A stretch of DNA of 64,000 nt from contig CM026565.1 in assembly GCA_015143295.1 (NCBI GenBank), forward strand, positions 11,344,041-11,408,040, written 5' to 3'. Source of the stretch: Tetracentron sinense (Eukaryota > Streptophyta > Magnoliopsida > Trochodendrales > Trochodendraceae). Of the stretch, positions 11,600 to 22,932 are shown in pieces; the stretch's first letter is position 1; each line of letters begins with the position of its first letter. Under the pieces are notes generated by a model. The model saw only the letters and a list, made by a program, of their open reading frames with translations. It did not search any database and was not told the DNA's origin. The translations under genes and the position numbers were made by a program.

Positions 11600-11935
11600 T
11601 AACTTGTGAGCCAGAGGCTAGCACCCGAATCTCCCTGGGCTGCCAACCTCCTTGATATGCAATGCACTTGTGAGCCAGAGGCTAGCACCCGAATGTCCCT
11701 GGGCTACCAACCTCCTTGTTATGAAATGCATGGTTTTCTTGTGAGCCAGAGGTTAGTACCCGAATGTCCCTAGGCTACCAACCTCCTTGATATGCAATGC
11801 ACTTGTGAGCCAGAGGCTAGCACCCGAATGTCCCTGGGCTACCAACCTCCTTGTTATGAAATGCATGGTTTTCTTGTGAGCCAGAGGTTAGTACCCGAAT
11901 CCTCCCTGGGCTACCAACCTCCTTGACATGCAATA
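11600..11935 (-). repeat. Slot-2 tandem repeat, about 64-70 bp units, family C
   Basis: Five tandem units carry CTTGTGAGCCAGAGG(C/T)TAG...CCAACCTCCTTG. AGGTTAGTACCC can pair with GGGCTACCAACCT inside a unit. Alternate units are more alike, suggesting a two-unit higher-order repeat. Confidence 0.85.
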
Positions 11936-12903
11936 TTTTCTTGTTGTTTATTATATGCACATGCTCTTGAAATCTCGGTTCATGCTATCATGCGTGCTCG
12001 TGTACGTGTCCATAGTGACAATCATGATAATGGGAATAACCAAGATATGACATTACAATTCAATTCATGATATGAACATAGGTAACATAAGTAGTTTGCA
12101 TAACATTTGATCAATTTATCGTTTATAAGAACGCATGCAAACCCATTTCCATATTCTTCCTTTAGATCATTTATTCATATTTTAGGCATTTTGTCAAACA
12201 CAGCACATGCAATGTTTCTTAATGATTCATCGTGTTCTTTTTAGCGCATATCTTCCATCCAAACATCAAGGTAAGTTCATTATTGGTAAAGTACCCATCC
12301 ACCATTTCCATCACACACATCACACAACATACATCTCGGCATCCAATCGCCACATCAACACCCACACACATCCATACCCTTTTCTTATCTTATTTAGGTT
12401 CATTGGAGATGATACATTTCATATGGGAAGCAAACATAATAGCATAAATCACATTTCATAAGGAAAACCTAGATTTATTGCTAGGGTAAGTTAGTAGGGT
12501 GTACTAACCTTAGATCAAGGCTTGATCCTTGGTAGAAACCTTGATTGAAGCTCCAACTTGAAAGAAGAACACCTTTGCTTGAAGGAGACTTGAGTTGGGG
12601 AAGAAACCCCTTTCAAAAACGTGCTTGGGTTGCTGCCCTAGCTTGGGGAACGCTCTCCACGAGTGCTTGAGCCGTGATCTTGGAGAAAAACCGGACTTGA
12701 AGTGATCTAGGGTCTCAAAACCCCTTTGATTCTTCTCCAAAAGCAAAACCCTAGCTTAGGAAACCCTTTCTCCTCTCTTCTAATTCCCCAAATCCTCTAA
12801 GTGTTGAGAATGAGCCCTAAAGGCTCGGGTTAAACTCTTAAAGTAAGAGTGAACCGACCAAAAGACCATAATACCCTTACTGAAGTTTCTACAAAAACAC
12901 GAG

Positions 12904-13066
12904 TGCCAAACACGTTGTGCTGTGAATAGTGCCGAACACGTTGTGCTGTGAATAGTGCCGAACACATTGTGCTGTGAATAGTGCCAAACACGTTGTGCTG
13001 TGAATAGTGCCAAACACGTTGTGCTGTGAATAGTGCTGAACACGTTGTGCTGTGAATAGTGCCGAA
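12904..13066 (-). repeat. Slot-1 tandem array, 26-27 bp units, family C
   Basis: Six copies of a unit containing GAATAGTGCCGAACACGTTG are present. The reverse complement is the array of the plus-strand Tekay LTRs at 27052-27372 and 34660-34805, although the LTRs belong to different families. Confidence 0.88.
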
Positions 13067-13650
13067 CCCGTTGTCACGTTGTGTTGTGCATAGTGCTGAG
13101 CTCGTTGTCCGTTGTCTTATGTACAACGTGCCCGTCGTGAGCTGTACAACGTACACGTTGTTTGCTGTACAACGTACCCGTTGTCTGTTGCACAACGGAT
13201 GCACAACGTATATGTTATCAGAGCTAGAGCTACGTTATCAGAGTACGTTGTCTGTGCCTTATCAGAGCACGTTGTCAGAGCACGTTATCAGAGCTACGTC
13301 CTTAGTGCCTTCCGAGCTACATCCTTAGTGCCTTCCGAGCTACTTCCTTAGTGCCTCTCCAGAGCTCGCCCTCAAGTGCATATACCCGTTGTCACATTGT
13401 GTTGTGCATAGTGCTGAGCTCGTTGTCCGTTGTCTTATGTACAACGTGCCCGTCGTGAGCTGTACATCGTACACGTTGTTTGCTGTACAACGTACCCGTT
13501 GTCTGTTGCACAACGGATGCACAACGTATACGTTATCAGAGCTAGAGCTACATTATCAGAGTACGTGTCTATGCGTTGTCTGTGCCTTATCAGAGCACGT
13601 TGTCAGAGCACGTTATCAGAGCTACGTCCTTAGTGCCTTCCGAGCTACGA
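13066..13650 (-). repeat. 318-bp-period tandem duplication rich in CGTTGT/ACAACG
   Basis: A block starting ACCCGTTGTCAC at 13066 recurs at 13384. Both copies are dense in CGTTGT and its complement ACAACG, with perfect palindromes such as ACAACGTACACGTTGT. Similar CGTTGT-rich sequence flanks slot 1 at 26940-27060 and 34580-34680. Confidence 0.8.
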
Positions 13651-14639
13651 TTGCCTGCAGGTCCAGACTGTTTTGGCCATATCTTTTGACTCGTTCGTCC
13701 AATTTTGACGATTCAACTTGCGTTGGGTTCGTACTTCGAAAAGGAACATTTTTGACATTTCGGAATTTCCAATTTCTCCCTTATTTATTAATTAGACTAC
13801 AAAAATGGTCAATTAGCTACGAAGGTGCTATTCATTAAGGATGAAAAAGTCCGGGGTGCTACAATGACTATGAGATATGGCAAATGGATGTCAAAACTGC
13901 TTTCCTTAATGGAATGTTAGATGAACACATCTATATGAAGCAACCAGAGGGCTTCATTGCTCCTAACCAGGAGAACATGGTATGCAAGCTCAACAAGTCG
14001 ATATATGGTTTGAAACAAGCTTCAAGAAGCTGGAACCAAAGATTTGATCTTTCGATCAAAGAATTTGGAAGAATCTTATATATATAAGAAGGACAGTGGG
14101 AGAGCGGTAGTATGCCAAATTCTTTATGTAGATGACATCCTACTCATTGGGAATGATGTAGGGATGTTGTCATCAGTCAAGACATGGCTTTCTCAGTATT
14201 TCTCAATGAAATACTTGGGAGAGGCATTATATTCTCGGAATAAAGATTCTGAAAGATAGAAAATGCCAAATGTTGGGATTGAGCCAAACTTCCTACATAG
14301 ACAAGATATTGTCTAGGTACAGTATGAGTGATTGTAAGACAACACTCATTCCTTTTAGACATGGTGTCACTTTGTCTAAAAAGATGGCCCATACATCAGC
14401 TGATGAGATCGAGCAAATGAAGAGGTGCCCTTATGCTTCGGCAGTTGGGAGCCTCATGTATGCCATGTTATATACTAGACCAGATATCTGTCATGCAGTG
14501 GGAGTTGTTAGTTGGTTCCAAAGCAATCCAGGTGTTAATCATTGGACTGCAATGAAGCACATTATGAAGTACCTGAAAAGGACTAGGGATATTGTGCTTA
14601 CCTTTCAATAAGAAGATTTAGTTGGACTAGGTTATACTG

Positions 14640-15060
14640 ATTCCGATTTCTAATCGGATCCAGAAAATAGAGCTTTCGCATCTTGGTATGTGTTTACACT
14701 GGGTGGTGCTGCTGTCAGTTAGCACAGTATAAAGCAGAAGAGTATTGCTGACTCCACCACAGAAGTAGAATATATTGCAGCTTCAGAAGCAGCAAAAGAA
14801 GCAGTCTGGTTCAGAAGGTTTTTGCAAGAGTTAGGAAATGTTCCTTTAGCACTCAGACCTATCACTCTCTTCTGTGATAGTAACGGTACAGTAGCCCATA
14901 GCAAAGAACCTAGGAACCATAAAAGGATGAAACATGTGGAGCGGAAGTATCATCTCATTCGTGAGATCATTGACAGGCAAGATGTAGTTTTGCAAAGATT
15001 AGGTCTCAACTTAATGTTGCAGACCTGATGACCAAGGCTTTATCAGATAAAGTTTTTGTA
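14640..15060 (+). pseudogene. Copia RNase H, fossil
   Basis: The region reads STTEVEYIAASEAAKEAVW, then ITLFCDSNGTVAHSKEP...NHKRMKHVERKYHLIREII, the standard RNase H end of a Copia polyprotein. It stops just before the PPT. In the family this domain degrades the RNA strand during cDNA synthesis. Confidence 0.85.
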
Positions 15061-15110
15061 ACACACTTAGACAGTATGGGATTGAAATCTATGGCAGAGT
15101 GTCTTTTAGG

Positions 15111-15122
15111 GCAAGTGGGAGA
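15111..15122 (+). other. Polypurine tract, Copia
   Basis: GCAAGTGGGAGA lies directly before the 3' LTR start TGTTGGACAT and would prime plus-strand cDNA. Confidence 0.75.
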
Positions 15123-15469
15123 TTGTTGGACATGATGACAAAGGCTTCTTCTTAATCTATTGTGTATTCATTATGGGTAATTGACCATGATCATGAGATG
15201 ATCTATACAATATGAGATAACGATAAAGGTCCATAGGATATATTGTAGGAAAGTTATGTGATTAGACTATCATAGGTAGATATAACTTTTGGTTCCTCAT
15301 ACCTTATATAGTCACAGCTGTGGGTGAAGCTGGGCACTTCACTTATATGGCTGCCAGAATGCTAAGATATTCTCAATAGTTGAGATGTAGTTCTATCTCG
15401 AACTATTATAGTGGACACTACACATCAGCATATGGGTGCTTAAATGTACACTGACTGATTGCATTTAAT

Positions 15470-15513
15470 GAGAGACCTCTTGCGTAAACATACTATCAGA
15501 TAGTTGGTCTCTC
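15470..15513 (+). repeat. Compound hairpin in Copia LTR
   Basis: GAGAGACC pairs with GGTCTCTC and encloses the palindrome ACTATCAGATAGT. It is conserved in the 5' LTR near 2060-2110. Confidence 0.65.
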
Positions 15514-16155
15514 ATTCACATTGAACGGTTTCGATGATCCTTAGATCTATGACTGGGCAGTGATTTGACTGTTTTGATTCCACCAATGTATTTTCTAACT
15601 TAGGGAATACAATACAGTGATAGTTGGATAGTCAGAAAGTTGTTTGAGTCATGATGAATTTCAAACAAGAAATCCATGCTCATTAATTTGAGAGATTATC
15701 CAAGTTCCGGGTAAGACAGTTGATTAAGTTCAAATCCTGCGCAGGTGATTTTGAAAACAAAATAAGTTTTGAAATATAATTTTATTAAAAGGTATTATAC
15801 CTATAAAAGGATTTTTTCAGAATGTTTTTCATGAGAAATTGTTTCTCATGGCTTAATCATAAGTCTTTGAAACCCGGATGATTTGCAATGGCCTATGGGT
15901 TAGATAGTATGTCAATCTCGAAGGCCCATCAGGGATAATGTAATTGGAAGGATAAATCGAATTTAAAAGTTCATGTGGCGGGATCCTTAATGGTTAATGT
16001 TCATACACTGGGATTCAATTGCAATATGGATATCTCACGTCACTTGCAATTCCGATGTAATTCCTACTTAGGGTCAATGGGATAACATTGGATAAGTCAG
16101 GGTAAGAATGTCCCAGAACAATCTGTGGAGGTGCTCACATAAGAAATACAAGCTT

Positions 16156-16261
16156 AATAATTGATTAAAAGTTAATCAATTATTTTAAGTGATTAAAAGT
16201 TAATCATTTAATAAAATAGATTAATAGTTAATCCATTGTTTAAATTAATTGTTAATTTAAA
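16156..16261 (+). repeat. Array of four hairpins with 3-nt loops
   Basis: Four successive inverted repeats have loops AAG, AAG, TAG and TTG. The first has 13-bp perfect arms (AATAATTGATTAA/TTAATCAATTATT) and the last 10-bp arms. All share TTAA next to the loop. The array is kept in the 5' LTR at 5273-5381. Confidence 0.8.
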
Positions 16262-16721
16262 CTAAGAGATTATTTTAGTAATTATTTGATTAACATAATT
16301 AAAGGGGAAATGGGTTTGACCCATATCCATAAACCCATTAAAATTGACCTTTAATATGGGCCAAAGCCCATGGGTTTAAACCCTAGGGTGGGGCGCCTAC
16401 TTGAGGAATCCTAATTGGATTAGGATTTGTTTAATTGAATAATTATTGAAATATAATTCCTTTTATTATCGAATTAAAATCCAAGTGTTGGATTGCAATT
16501 AGTACTAAGATGTTATTGTAATTAGATTACAATAAAGAGTTTTAACTCCTCAAATTCCACGCCCCATAGAAGCTCACGCCCCCCCTTGTCGATTCCTAGT
16601 TTGACTAGGTTTCCTACTTTGGTATAGGATGTTGACTTATCCCTTTTAATTAAAGAATCCTCTTATAATAGGGACTCTTTAATTAATAGGATTATGATAA
16701 CTAAAGTAGTTATAGATTAAG

Positions 16722-16772
16722 TAGGAGTTTATTTAATTAATAATAAGAGTTATTGTTAATTAATAAATCCTA
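16722..16772 (+). repeat. About 49-bp imperfect palindrome in Copia LTR
   Basis: AGGAGTTTATTTAATTAATA pairs with TATTGTTAATTAATAAATCC with few mismatches. The 5' LTR has it at 5847-5910. It lies just upstream of the TATA box. Confidence 0.6.
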
Positions 16773-16817
16773 CTAGATAAGATCAAGTTGGAGTAGGATT
16801 AGGATAAGATCCTAGTC

Positions 16818-16825
16818 TATAAATA
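16818..16825 (+). promoter_or_regulatory. TATA box, Copia LTR
   Basis: TATAAATA is followed by CCCCAACACCCTAG and a pyrimidine-rich leader, a plausible core promoter at the U3/R boundary. Confidence 0.6.
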
Positions 16826-17283
16826 CCCCAACACCCTAGACCATTAGGTAGAATTCTCCAGAATTTTTTCTCTCCTCTCCTGTCTCTCTCCAAACTGTGA
16901 GCCCTAGGGGAGACTCCTTGGGATTTTCGTGAGCTATATTGGTGGTCCTAGTTGGGTTTTGCAAATCTAGGGTTTTGAACCTTAGTATTATTGGTGATAG
17001 AAGGTCTACACCATTGATCCATCTTCTTCCTCTTGCTTCTATAATTCCAAAGGAGATTCTAAAGCTATGTGGGGATAGCGAAGAACAAGGATTGAGCTTC
17101 TAGTATTTTTTTGGAGAAATCTTTACAAAGAGTTCTGACGGTTCGAGTGAATTAAGCTTCACCGGTGAAAAACATTCACCGAGGTGATATAACTAAAACT
17201 CTTAAATAATTTTGATGTTTTTTATGGTGTTAAGATCTAGGGGATCCAATTTCTGCATAAATTTTTATCCGGATCTCCCTTCA

Positions 17284-17325
17284 AATAGGGTCTATGGCAA
17301 ATTTAAAATTTTCAAACTCTAAATC
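17284..17325 (-). mobile_element. Piece of a SIRE-type Copia 3' LTR (tail end)
   Basis: On the minus strand this reads GATTTAGAG...TTTGCCATAGACCCTATT, like the region just before the end of SIRE/Maximus LTRs. It lies between the solo LTR at 17326 and the first Copia element. The same LTR continues at 19708-20036 and 59913-60943. Confidence 0.5.
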
Positions 17326-19707
17326 TGTTGGGGAAATAATTTTTATTACAACTAAGAGTTAATCAATGCAATGCAGAAAGTAAAAGAGAAAAGTTAGAGA
17401 CTCAAACACAAGGATTTGTTCACGAGGTTCGGCAAACCCAACTTATGAAAGACATGAATATAAACTTTTTTGAAGCACTATTTTTAATTGAAACTTGATT
17501 TTGATCTAATCAAAATCTTTCCAAGGGTCATCTTATGATCATATTAAATAATGGTATGAGGAAACTCGATTCACACGAACCTTATTTGAATCTCCAAAGC
17601 TTTACTCCAATGGAAGCTAATGGCCCTTCCGATCAATGCTCTTTAATCTTTTCTTCTTTTCTTTGATCCAAGAACCTTTCTTGATCAATTCCTTCCGTTC
17701 AAACTCTATGATCTTTTATTCTTTTCTTGAATGCAAGATCCTTTCATGAAGATTGGTTCTAATATTATTCAAGATTGGTTCAGATATTATCCAAGATCAA
17801 AACAAAAATCAAGAGAAGAAAGAAGAAGGGAAAAGGTGGTTTGAACAATTCTTGATCATCAATGATTTGTTCTTGATATTCTTCAAGATCAAAAACCAAC
17901 CATAGAAGGATATGGGAGAGGTGGCTGTACAAGATAAAAGGGAGGGGAGGAAAAACGTGGGAGAGAGAGAGGAATCTCATTGTGGATGTTCCACTATGAG
18001 GGGTGTCCTTTTATAGGCTCCCCTTTAGCTAACTTGTAGCTCAAGTCAATAACCTCCTTTTTAATTCTAATCCAATTAGAACTCTCTTAATTGATTCCTT
18101 AACGATAAGTCCTAATCCAATTAGGATTTATCATAATTAGAAACTAACCTTATCCATTAGTAAGAAACTAATCTTATCCTTATCTATTAGGATAATTAAT
18201 TAGTAACAAATTAATCTTATCCTTATCTTATAAGAAAATATTAATTACCAACCAAGTAATTTTTTCCTTAACTATTAGGAGATAAACATTACTAACCTAC
18301 AATTGGATAAGGTCAACTAACTAATAGGATAAGGTCAACTAATTAATTAGTTAGGGTTAACCTTGAAGTGGGTGTCCCACCCTAGGTGGGCCCCACTATC
18401 TCACACCCTATTGAGTTCCAAACTCTTGTGATGTCACCTTTTGATCTTTATCAAAAATCTCATATGGGTCCTACCCATTTGGTTAATCACATCTTATTTG
18501 ATTTCACCTATAAGAGCTTCACTATGCCATATAGTGAATTACATGGAAAAATTAATTAATTTAATTCTAAATTAAATTAAAAGCCTTGAGAAGGTCCTAG
18601 TGTGTGGGATCTAAAGGGATCTCTTATTTCCAGTTGTGGGACCAAGTGCTTCATCACCTTTAAGGTGTAGCCTTGTTGCTAGGAACATTTTCCTATAATT
18701 CCATTAGGATCATAGAATGCTATCTAAGTCCCTGGACTTCCACTAATCACAATAATGTCCATTAACACATTGTGATGAACCTCCAGAAATTAGATAATTG
18801 CTTGTAAGTACTATCTCACAATATATTTACTCCATCATCCGATATCACATATAAGCTTTTGGGATTGGAACAAGTCTACTGTCTAGTCCCTAGTTTATGA
18901 ATAGAACTCTTTTTCATAAATACTTTTTCATTGAACTGAACTTCCAAAACACTTTCGCAGAAACATTAGAAAAAAACTGACATATACATATACTTTTCTA
19001 TATTGAAAATATCAACTTCGATAAAGACCATTTTACCGAAAAGCAGTAGTACTGGATTTAACAATTCAATTCAACAAGTATCACCTTGATATCATTATCT
19101 CCAATTAAGGAGTAGTGGATTTCATATTGAGTGTTTAGACACTTCTCCAAACACTGTGTACATAACCCAAGGTACCCAGATTTAGTCTTGTGAATTGACA
19201 TTGCCGATTGGCACATCAAAGCCAAATAGACAGATGTTTGAGAAGATGTTAACCTCTCAGGTATAAGGATAATAGTCGAATGAATTTAACCTTAATACAA
19301 TCTGACAGTGTATTCCATAGGGTATCCACTAGTGACCCCGTTCAGTATTATGAACTTACTACATATACTCACTCACATGTTAGTCAAGAGTCAACATTCT
19401 CTGTGAATGAGATTCATCACACGATCTTATAGAACTACACTTGTGCAAGCCATGATGAAGTACGGCGCCCAACCAATACTCTAAAGGCTTCGAACAATAT
19501 TAGGTTTACAAGGAACTGGAAAATCATATCTCCTTCGCAACCTTTGCATGATTTTCCTACAATGTTACCTCTGGAACTTTATGTCATCATCAAATGAGAT
19601 GGTAATTATTATAAATACCCTCTATAATTAGTCGTGTGAATGTGATGCTTCTTTAATCAACATAGAAAAGTCTTATATTGGCTTTCGAAGAGCATATATG
19701 TCCAACA
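17326..19707 (-). mobile_element. Solo Copia-like LTR, no clear TSD
   Basis: The 2382-bp unit has matching 6-bp ends TGTTGG...CCAACA and no coding region. On the minus strand it starts TGTTGGACAT, as does the first Copia LTR at 15124, so minus orientation is preferred. Flanking 5-mers (AAATC and ACCAA) do not match, so the TSD is lost or the unit is a recombinant. AAGGATTTGTTCACGAGGTT near 17410 is a phrase common in Copia LTRs. I see no gene across this interval. Confidence 0.6.
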
Positions 19708-20036
19708 ACCAACTCCCGTCCTCAAGTTGTTCCAGCTAGAGGATTCACCACGATGCTTTAAATCGCTCAGACTTCTTCACAGGTGCTTCACAGGTGAAGC
19801 CTAAACCGTTATAGCCTCTTTTCTGGTTGAGACGGAACCTTACACTCCCTCCTTTAGGCCAGTAGATAACCTTTACACTGCAAGAGCACTTCCCCTCTCT
19901 TGCAGAAACTGAAGCAGCAACTTCAAATGCAAGAATCAATGATTCTTGATTTTCTTTTACAATGAAGGATTTGTGGATATATTAATTCAAAATAGAGCTC
20001 CTAACACAAACTGGATATGATTTGAATACACTCTCT
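19708..20036 (-). mobile_element. Piece of the SIRE-type Copia 3' LTR (middle)
   Basis: On the minus strand GTGTAAGGTTCCGTCTCAAC and GTGGTGAATCCTC resemble the U5-side phrases of SIRE/Maximus LTRs. The Athila element at 20042-59907 separates it from 59913-60943. A 64-codon minus-strand ORF here has no recognised domain and is most simply LTR sequence. Confidence 0.55.
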
Positions 20037-20041
20037 GATTT

Positions 20042-21615
20042 TGATAAGCGCTGAATGTTACACATTCAAGCCCCTTAATTTGAATATGTTAATCCTCTAC
20101 CCTTGTTACAATTTGATCTATTGTAGTGTTTTACATGCTTTTAGGTTTCTCCAGAGGAGTACAACAAAAAACACATCATTTCTAGACTATTAAAGATAAA
20201 TTGAGCATTTTGCTAAGTCATGTTGTGACTAGCAAAGGGTGAAATGGAACTTCACTAAAATTGCCCGAATTGGCCGTACAGATTAGTCATCTTTGCGGAT
20301 TAAACTGTATTGATTTAGGAAGAACCAGGAGATGAGCCATATATGCTTGGAAATATCAGGATCTATATTTTCTGGAGAATTTTATGGTTCATAAATATAA
20401 TTTTTCTAGAGAAAGTTATGGCAGTTTTAGTAGACAAAGGTCAAGCTGTACGTGATGTCAAGTGGCAGATGAGAAGGAGCTATTAAATTCAGATTTTTTT
20501 GGGATTTGCATGGCTGGAAAAGGAAATTGATTGCCTAAATAATTCTAGGGAAAAATCATAAAACAAAGGGAGGCACACTTTCTATTGCTAGGGTTTTGTT
20601 TAGGGGTCTATAAATACATGTTTAAAAGACCTAAAAGAGGGACATATTTTTCTACTAGTTTTTCTTCTACAGTGGCCGTCTTCATGAATGGGAACTCTTG
20701 TTCTCTGAGGATTATCATCATAGAGGACTTTTCTTTTCTTTCTTTTATCTATTTTTTTATGATGAGGATATTTTTTTCATTAGAATTATGTGTAACTAAA
20801 TATTTTAGTTAGGGCTCGATTGAAGCTCTCGTCATGTTTTCTTAAGGATTTCGATTTGCTTTGTTACAAATTATTTCAGTGATGCTTAATTGATTACTTC
20901 TAGGTTTTATTTCATTCTTCATATGGTTTATGTGTTATGCTTGATCATCATATACATGTGTTGTATGGAGATTGTCATCTAGGTAAATTTAGATGACCGA
21001 GTCTTGTACCTACACTAAGTGACGAATGAACCAATTATGGGTTCTTGGGATTAATCAACATGAAAAACCAGAAGAGATACCATATTCAAGGTTTCGTGTG
21101 TTTTTTTATTTCTATTTTTTTATGCTTTCTTGAAGTGTAACTTAGTACATACCATGCTAAATACTTTGAGAATGAAAAGAGTTAGAGTAGACATCCATGC
21201 CTAACTTGTTGCTTAGGGAAATCAATAGCTTAAGGAGTAGATACCATGCCCTTAGGTTGGCAAACATTAAGCATCTAAATCTAGTTTGTAGCATTGTGCA
21301 AGTCGTTCGCTTTAAAGAAGATGATTAGTGGTGAATATCGAAGCCTTAACTTATTTTCTCATTATTTCAATTCTAGTTTCAAATCTGTTTTATGATTTTC
21401 TTTCACTAGTGCAATCTTGGCTGTTTATTCAAATCTATTACTTTTGTTTCATTTAGACAGAAGCTTTAGGAAATTATATTTAAACACAATTAATCCAATC
21501 CTCGTGGTAATGATCTCATATTTGCTAGCTATACAATTTGTTTGATTTTGTGCACTTGCGAGTTAAAACATACATTTAGAAGCTTATTATTTAGGCTGAT
21601 ATATCTGTATAAGTA
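20042..21615 (+). mobile_element. 5' LTR of the Athila element
   Basis: It starts TGATAAGCGCTGAATG and ends near TGTATAAGTA, six bases before the PBS. A TATA box (TATAAATA) is at 20609-20616. Short ORFs in this stretch are LTR shadows. Confidence 0.88.
20609..20616 (+). promoter_or_regulatory. TATA box, Athila LTR
   Basis: TATAAATA is preceded by GGGTTTTGTTTAGGGGTC and conserved in the 3' LTR at 56720-56727. Confidence 0.6.
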
Positions 21616-21620
21616 GTTTT

Positions 21621-21638
21621 TGGCGCCGTTGCAGGAGA
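21621..21638 (+). other. Primer-binding site, Athila (tRNA-Asp type)
   Basis: TGGCGCCGTTGCAGGAGA closely matches TGGCGCCGTTGCCGGGGA, the tRNA-Asp complement used by Athila elements. Confidence 0.85.
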
Positions 21639-21714
21639 TTGCACTAAATTGTATTTAATTTTCGTATTAAAAAAATTCAAAATATATATTTACTTTATAC
21701 GTGATATATTGCAG

Positions 21715-22860
21715 GATTGAAATTTCGTTTATGCATGGTCGTCGGTCCCAAAATTTAGCCATAATTGCATACGATCCAGAGATTGAACAAAACCTTAGAC
21801 GATGTCGAAGGCAAAAAGGAGAATCTAAAAAAGAGGAAAGATCAAAATCTGAGGAAGTAATGGAGGACGAACAAGCAGAAAATCCACCAGTTCAAAAGCC
21901 AATGAAGAGCTCATTTATTCCACAAAACCTTAATCAACCATCATGCATCACCTACCAACCAACTGTGTAGAGCAACTTCAATCATCTCCTCATTTACTTA
22001 GTATGGTGCCACATTACAGAGGCACACCTTCTGAGGATCCATATTTGCACATTAGAGATTTCTTTAATCTCTGCAAGACTCAGAATATCCATGGCTTAAC
22101 TCCAGAAGGAATTAGGTTAATCCTCTTTCCTTTTTCTTTAAAAGATAATGCTAAGTTGTGGTTGAACTCTTTGTCTGCAGGTTCCATTAACAATTGGGAG
22201 GAGTTGGCCATTAAATTTCTAAAGATTTTTTTCCCAGCTCAGAAGACGAGGCAACTTAGAAGGGAGATTCAAACCTATCAACAGAAAGATGGAGATCTTT
22301 TCTTTGAAGCATGGGAACATTTCAATGAGTTGTTTCTCAAGTGTCCACACCACAATCTATCTCAAGATGATCAGGTACAAGCTTTTTATGAAGGTTTAAA
22401 TGATACTAATAAAAGTCTTGTTGATTCAGCTAGTGGAGGTGTGCTTATGGAAAAGAACAGTGAGGAAGCTATTGAGCTATTTGAGACCCTAAGTGAAAAT
22501 TCTCAACAATTCTCATCAAGAGGGAGGCAAGGAGTAAAAAGTAAGGGTGTGTATGAAGTAAGCACCAATGGTGGAATCCAGACTCAGATGGTGGCAATGG
22601 AGAGGAAGTTAGATGTGCTAATGAGAGCAATGTCAACTCAGAACATCTCTCAGTTCAACAAGTTGCGAAAGTCGAGGTATGTGCTATATGCTCTCACTCT
22701 AATCATACTACTGAGACTTGTCCTATGTCTTCTTTTACGGAGCAAGAGCATGCAAATTATGTGGGACAAAGCAACTATCCTCCCAAGAACAACCCCTATT
22801 TAAATACTTACAATGCAGGGTGGAGAAATCAGCCCAATCTTTATTGAGGTAACAATCAGA
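21715..22860 (+). pseudogene. Athila gag, fossil
   Basis: A basic N-terminal stretch (RRCRRQKGESKKEERSKS) is followed by the retrotransposon capsid domain: VPHYRGTPSEDPYLHIRDF, LKDNAKLWLNSL, FFPAQKTRQLRREI and YEGLNDTNKSLVDSASGG, all typical of Athila/TAT Gag. A knuckle-like C-terminal region follows. The role in the family is capsid formation and RNA packaging. Confidence 0.87.
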
Positions 22861-22932
22861 ACATTTTGAACTCACAAGGGCAGCCAAGAAATTTCCAACA
22901 AGAAAGTAATTATCAGACTCCACCACAGGTGG

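Larger units (their letters stand above)
10888..13863 (-). mobile_element. Solo LTR, family C (Gypsy-like, related to the Tekay LTR)
   Basis: The element is 2976 bp, reading TGTAACGCCCCGAAATACCC...GTCCGGGGTGCTACA on the plus strand and flanked by ATGAC (10883-10887 and 13864-13868). It shares with families A and B the order of blocks: CCCCCTAGGAG terminus, small ORF, hairpin, slot 2, slot 1 and the CGTTCGTCCAATTTTGACGA block. By that order its own orientation is minus. No internal region remains. Superfamily is inferred from similarity to family-A LTRs, as no coding region is attached. Confidence 0.87.
10670..14260 (+). pseudogene. Copia reverse transcriptase, split by a solo LTR, fossil
   Basis: The N-terminal part reads [11 protein letters not shown]...[12 protein letters not shown] and FSPVAM, ending at 10887. 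After the family-C solo LTR (10888-13863, TSD ATGAC) the domain resumes with QMDVKTAFLNGMLDEHIYMKQPEGF, SIYGLKQASRSW and the catalytic-site region ILYVDDILLIG. All are RVT_2 signatures of Copia RT. Confidence 0.87.
6408..15123 (+). mobile_element. Internal region of the first Copia element (gag-PR-IN-RT-RH), decayed
   Basis: The domain order gag, protease, integrase, reverse transcriptase, RNase H marks the Copia (Ty1) superfamily. The interior runs from the PBS at 6410 to a PPT at 15111-15122 and is interrupted by a solo family-C LTR at 10888-13863 inside RT. The coding region is broken many times (around ten) and cannot be active. About 3-4% divergence between its LTRs suggests insertion very roughly 1-1.5 million years ago. 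Lineage within Copia not fixed. Confidence 0.88.
15124..17283 (+). mobile_element. 3' LTR of the first Copia element
   Basis: The 2160-bp LTR starts TGTTGGACATGATG and ends CCCTTCA. Following bases AATAG should be the TSD, but the matching left flank has been lost. It holds a hairpin at 15375-15407, a second at 15470-15513 (GAGAGACC/GGTCTCTC around ACTATCAGATAGT), the four-hairpin array at 16156-16261 and a TATA box at 16818. It is inserted in the tail of a SIRE-type LTR. Confidence 0.88.

Noticed and set aside
11600-11935. Regular repeats considered as a CRISPR-like array
   Set aside because: Units are contiguous without unique spacers, and the context is a plant LTR.
19745-19939. 64-codon minus-strand ORF considered as a host exon
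   Set aside because: No domain is recognised, and the surrounding sequence reads as the U5 side of a SIRE-type LTR that continues beyond the Athila insertion.
17326-20041. Possible host intergenic gap with regulatory content
   Set aside because: The interval is explained by a solo Copia-like LTR and SIRE LTR pieces.
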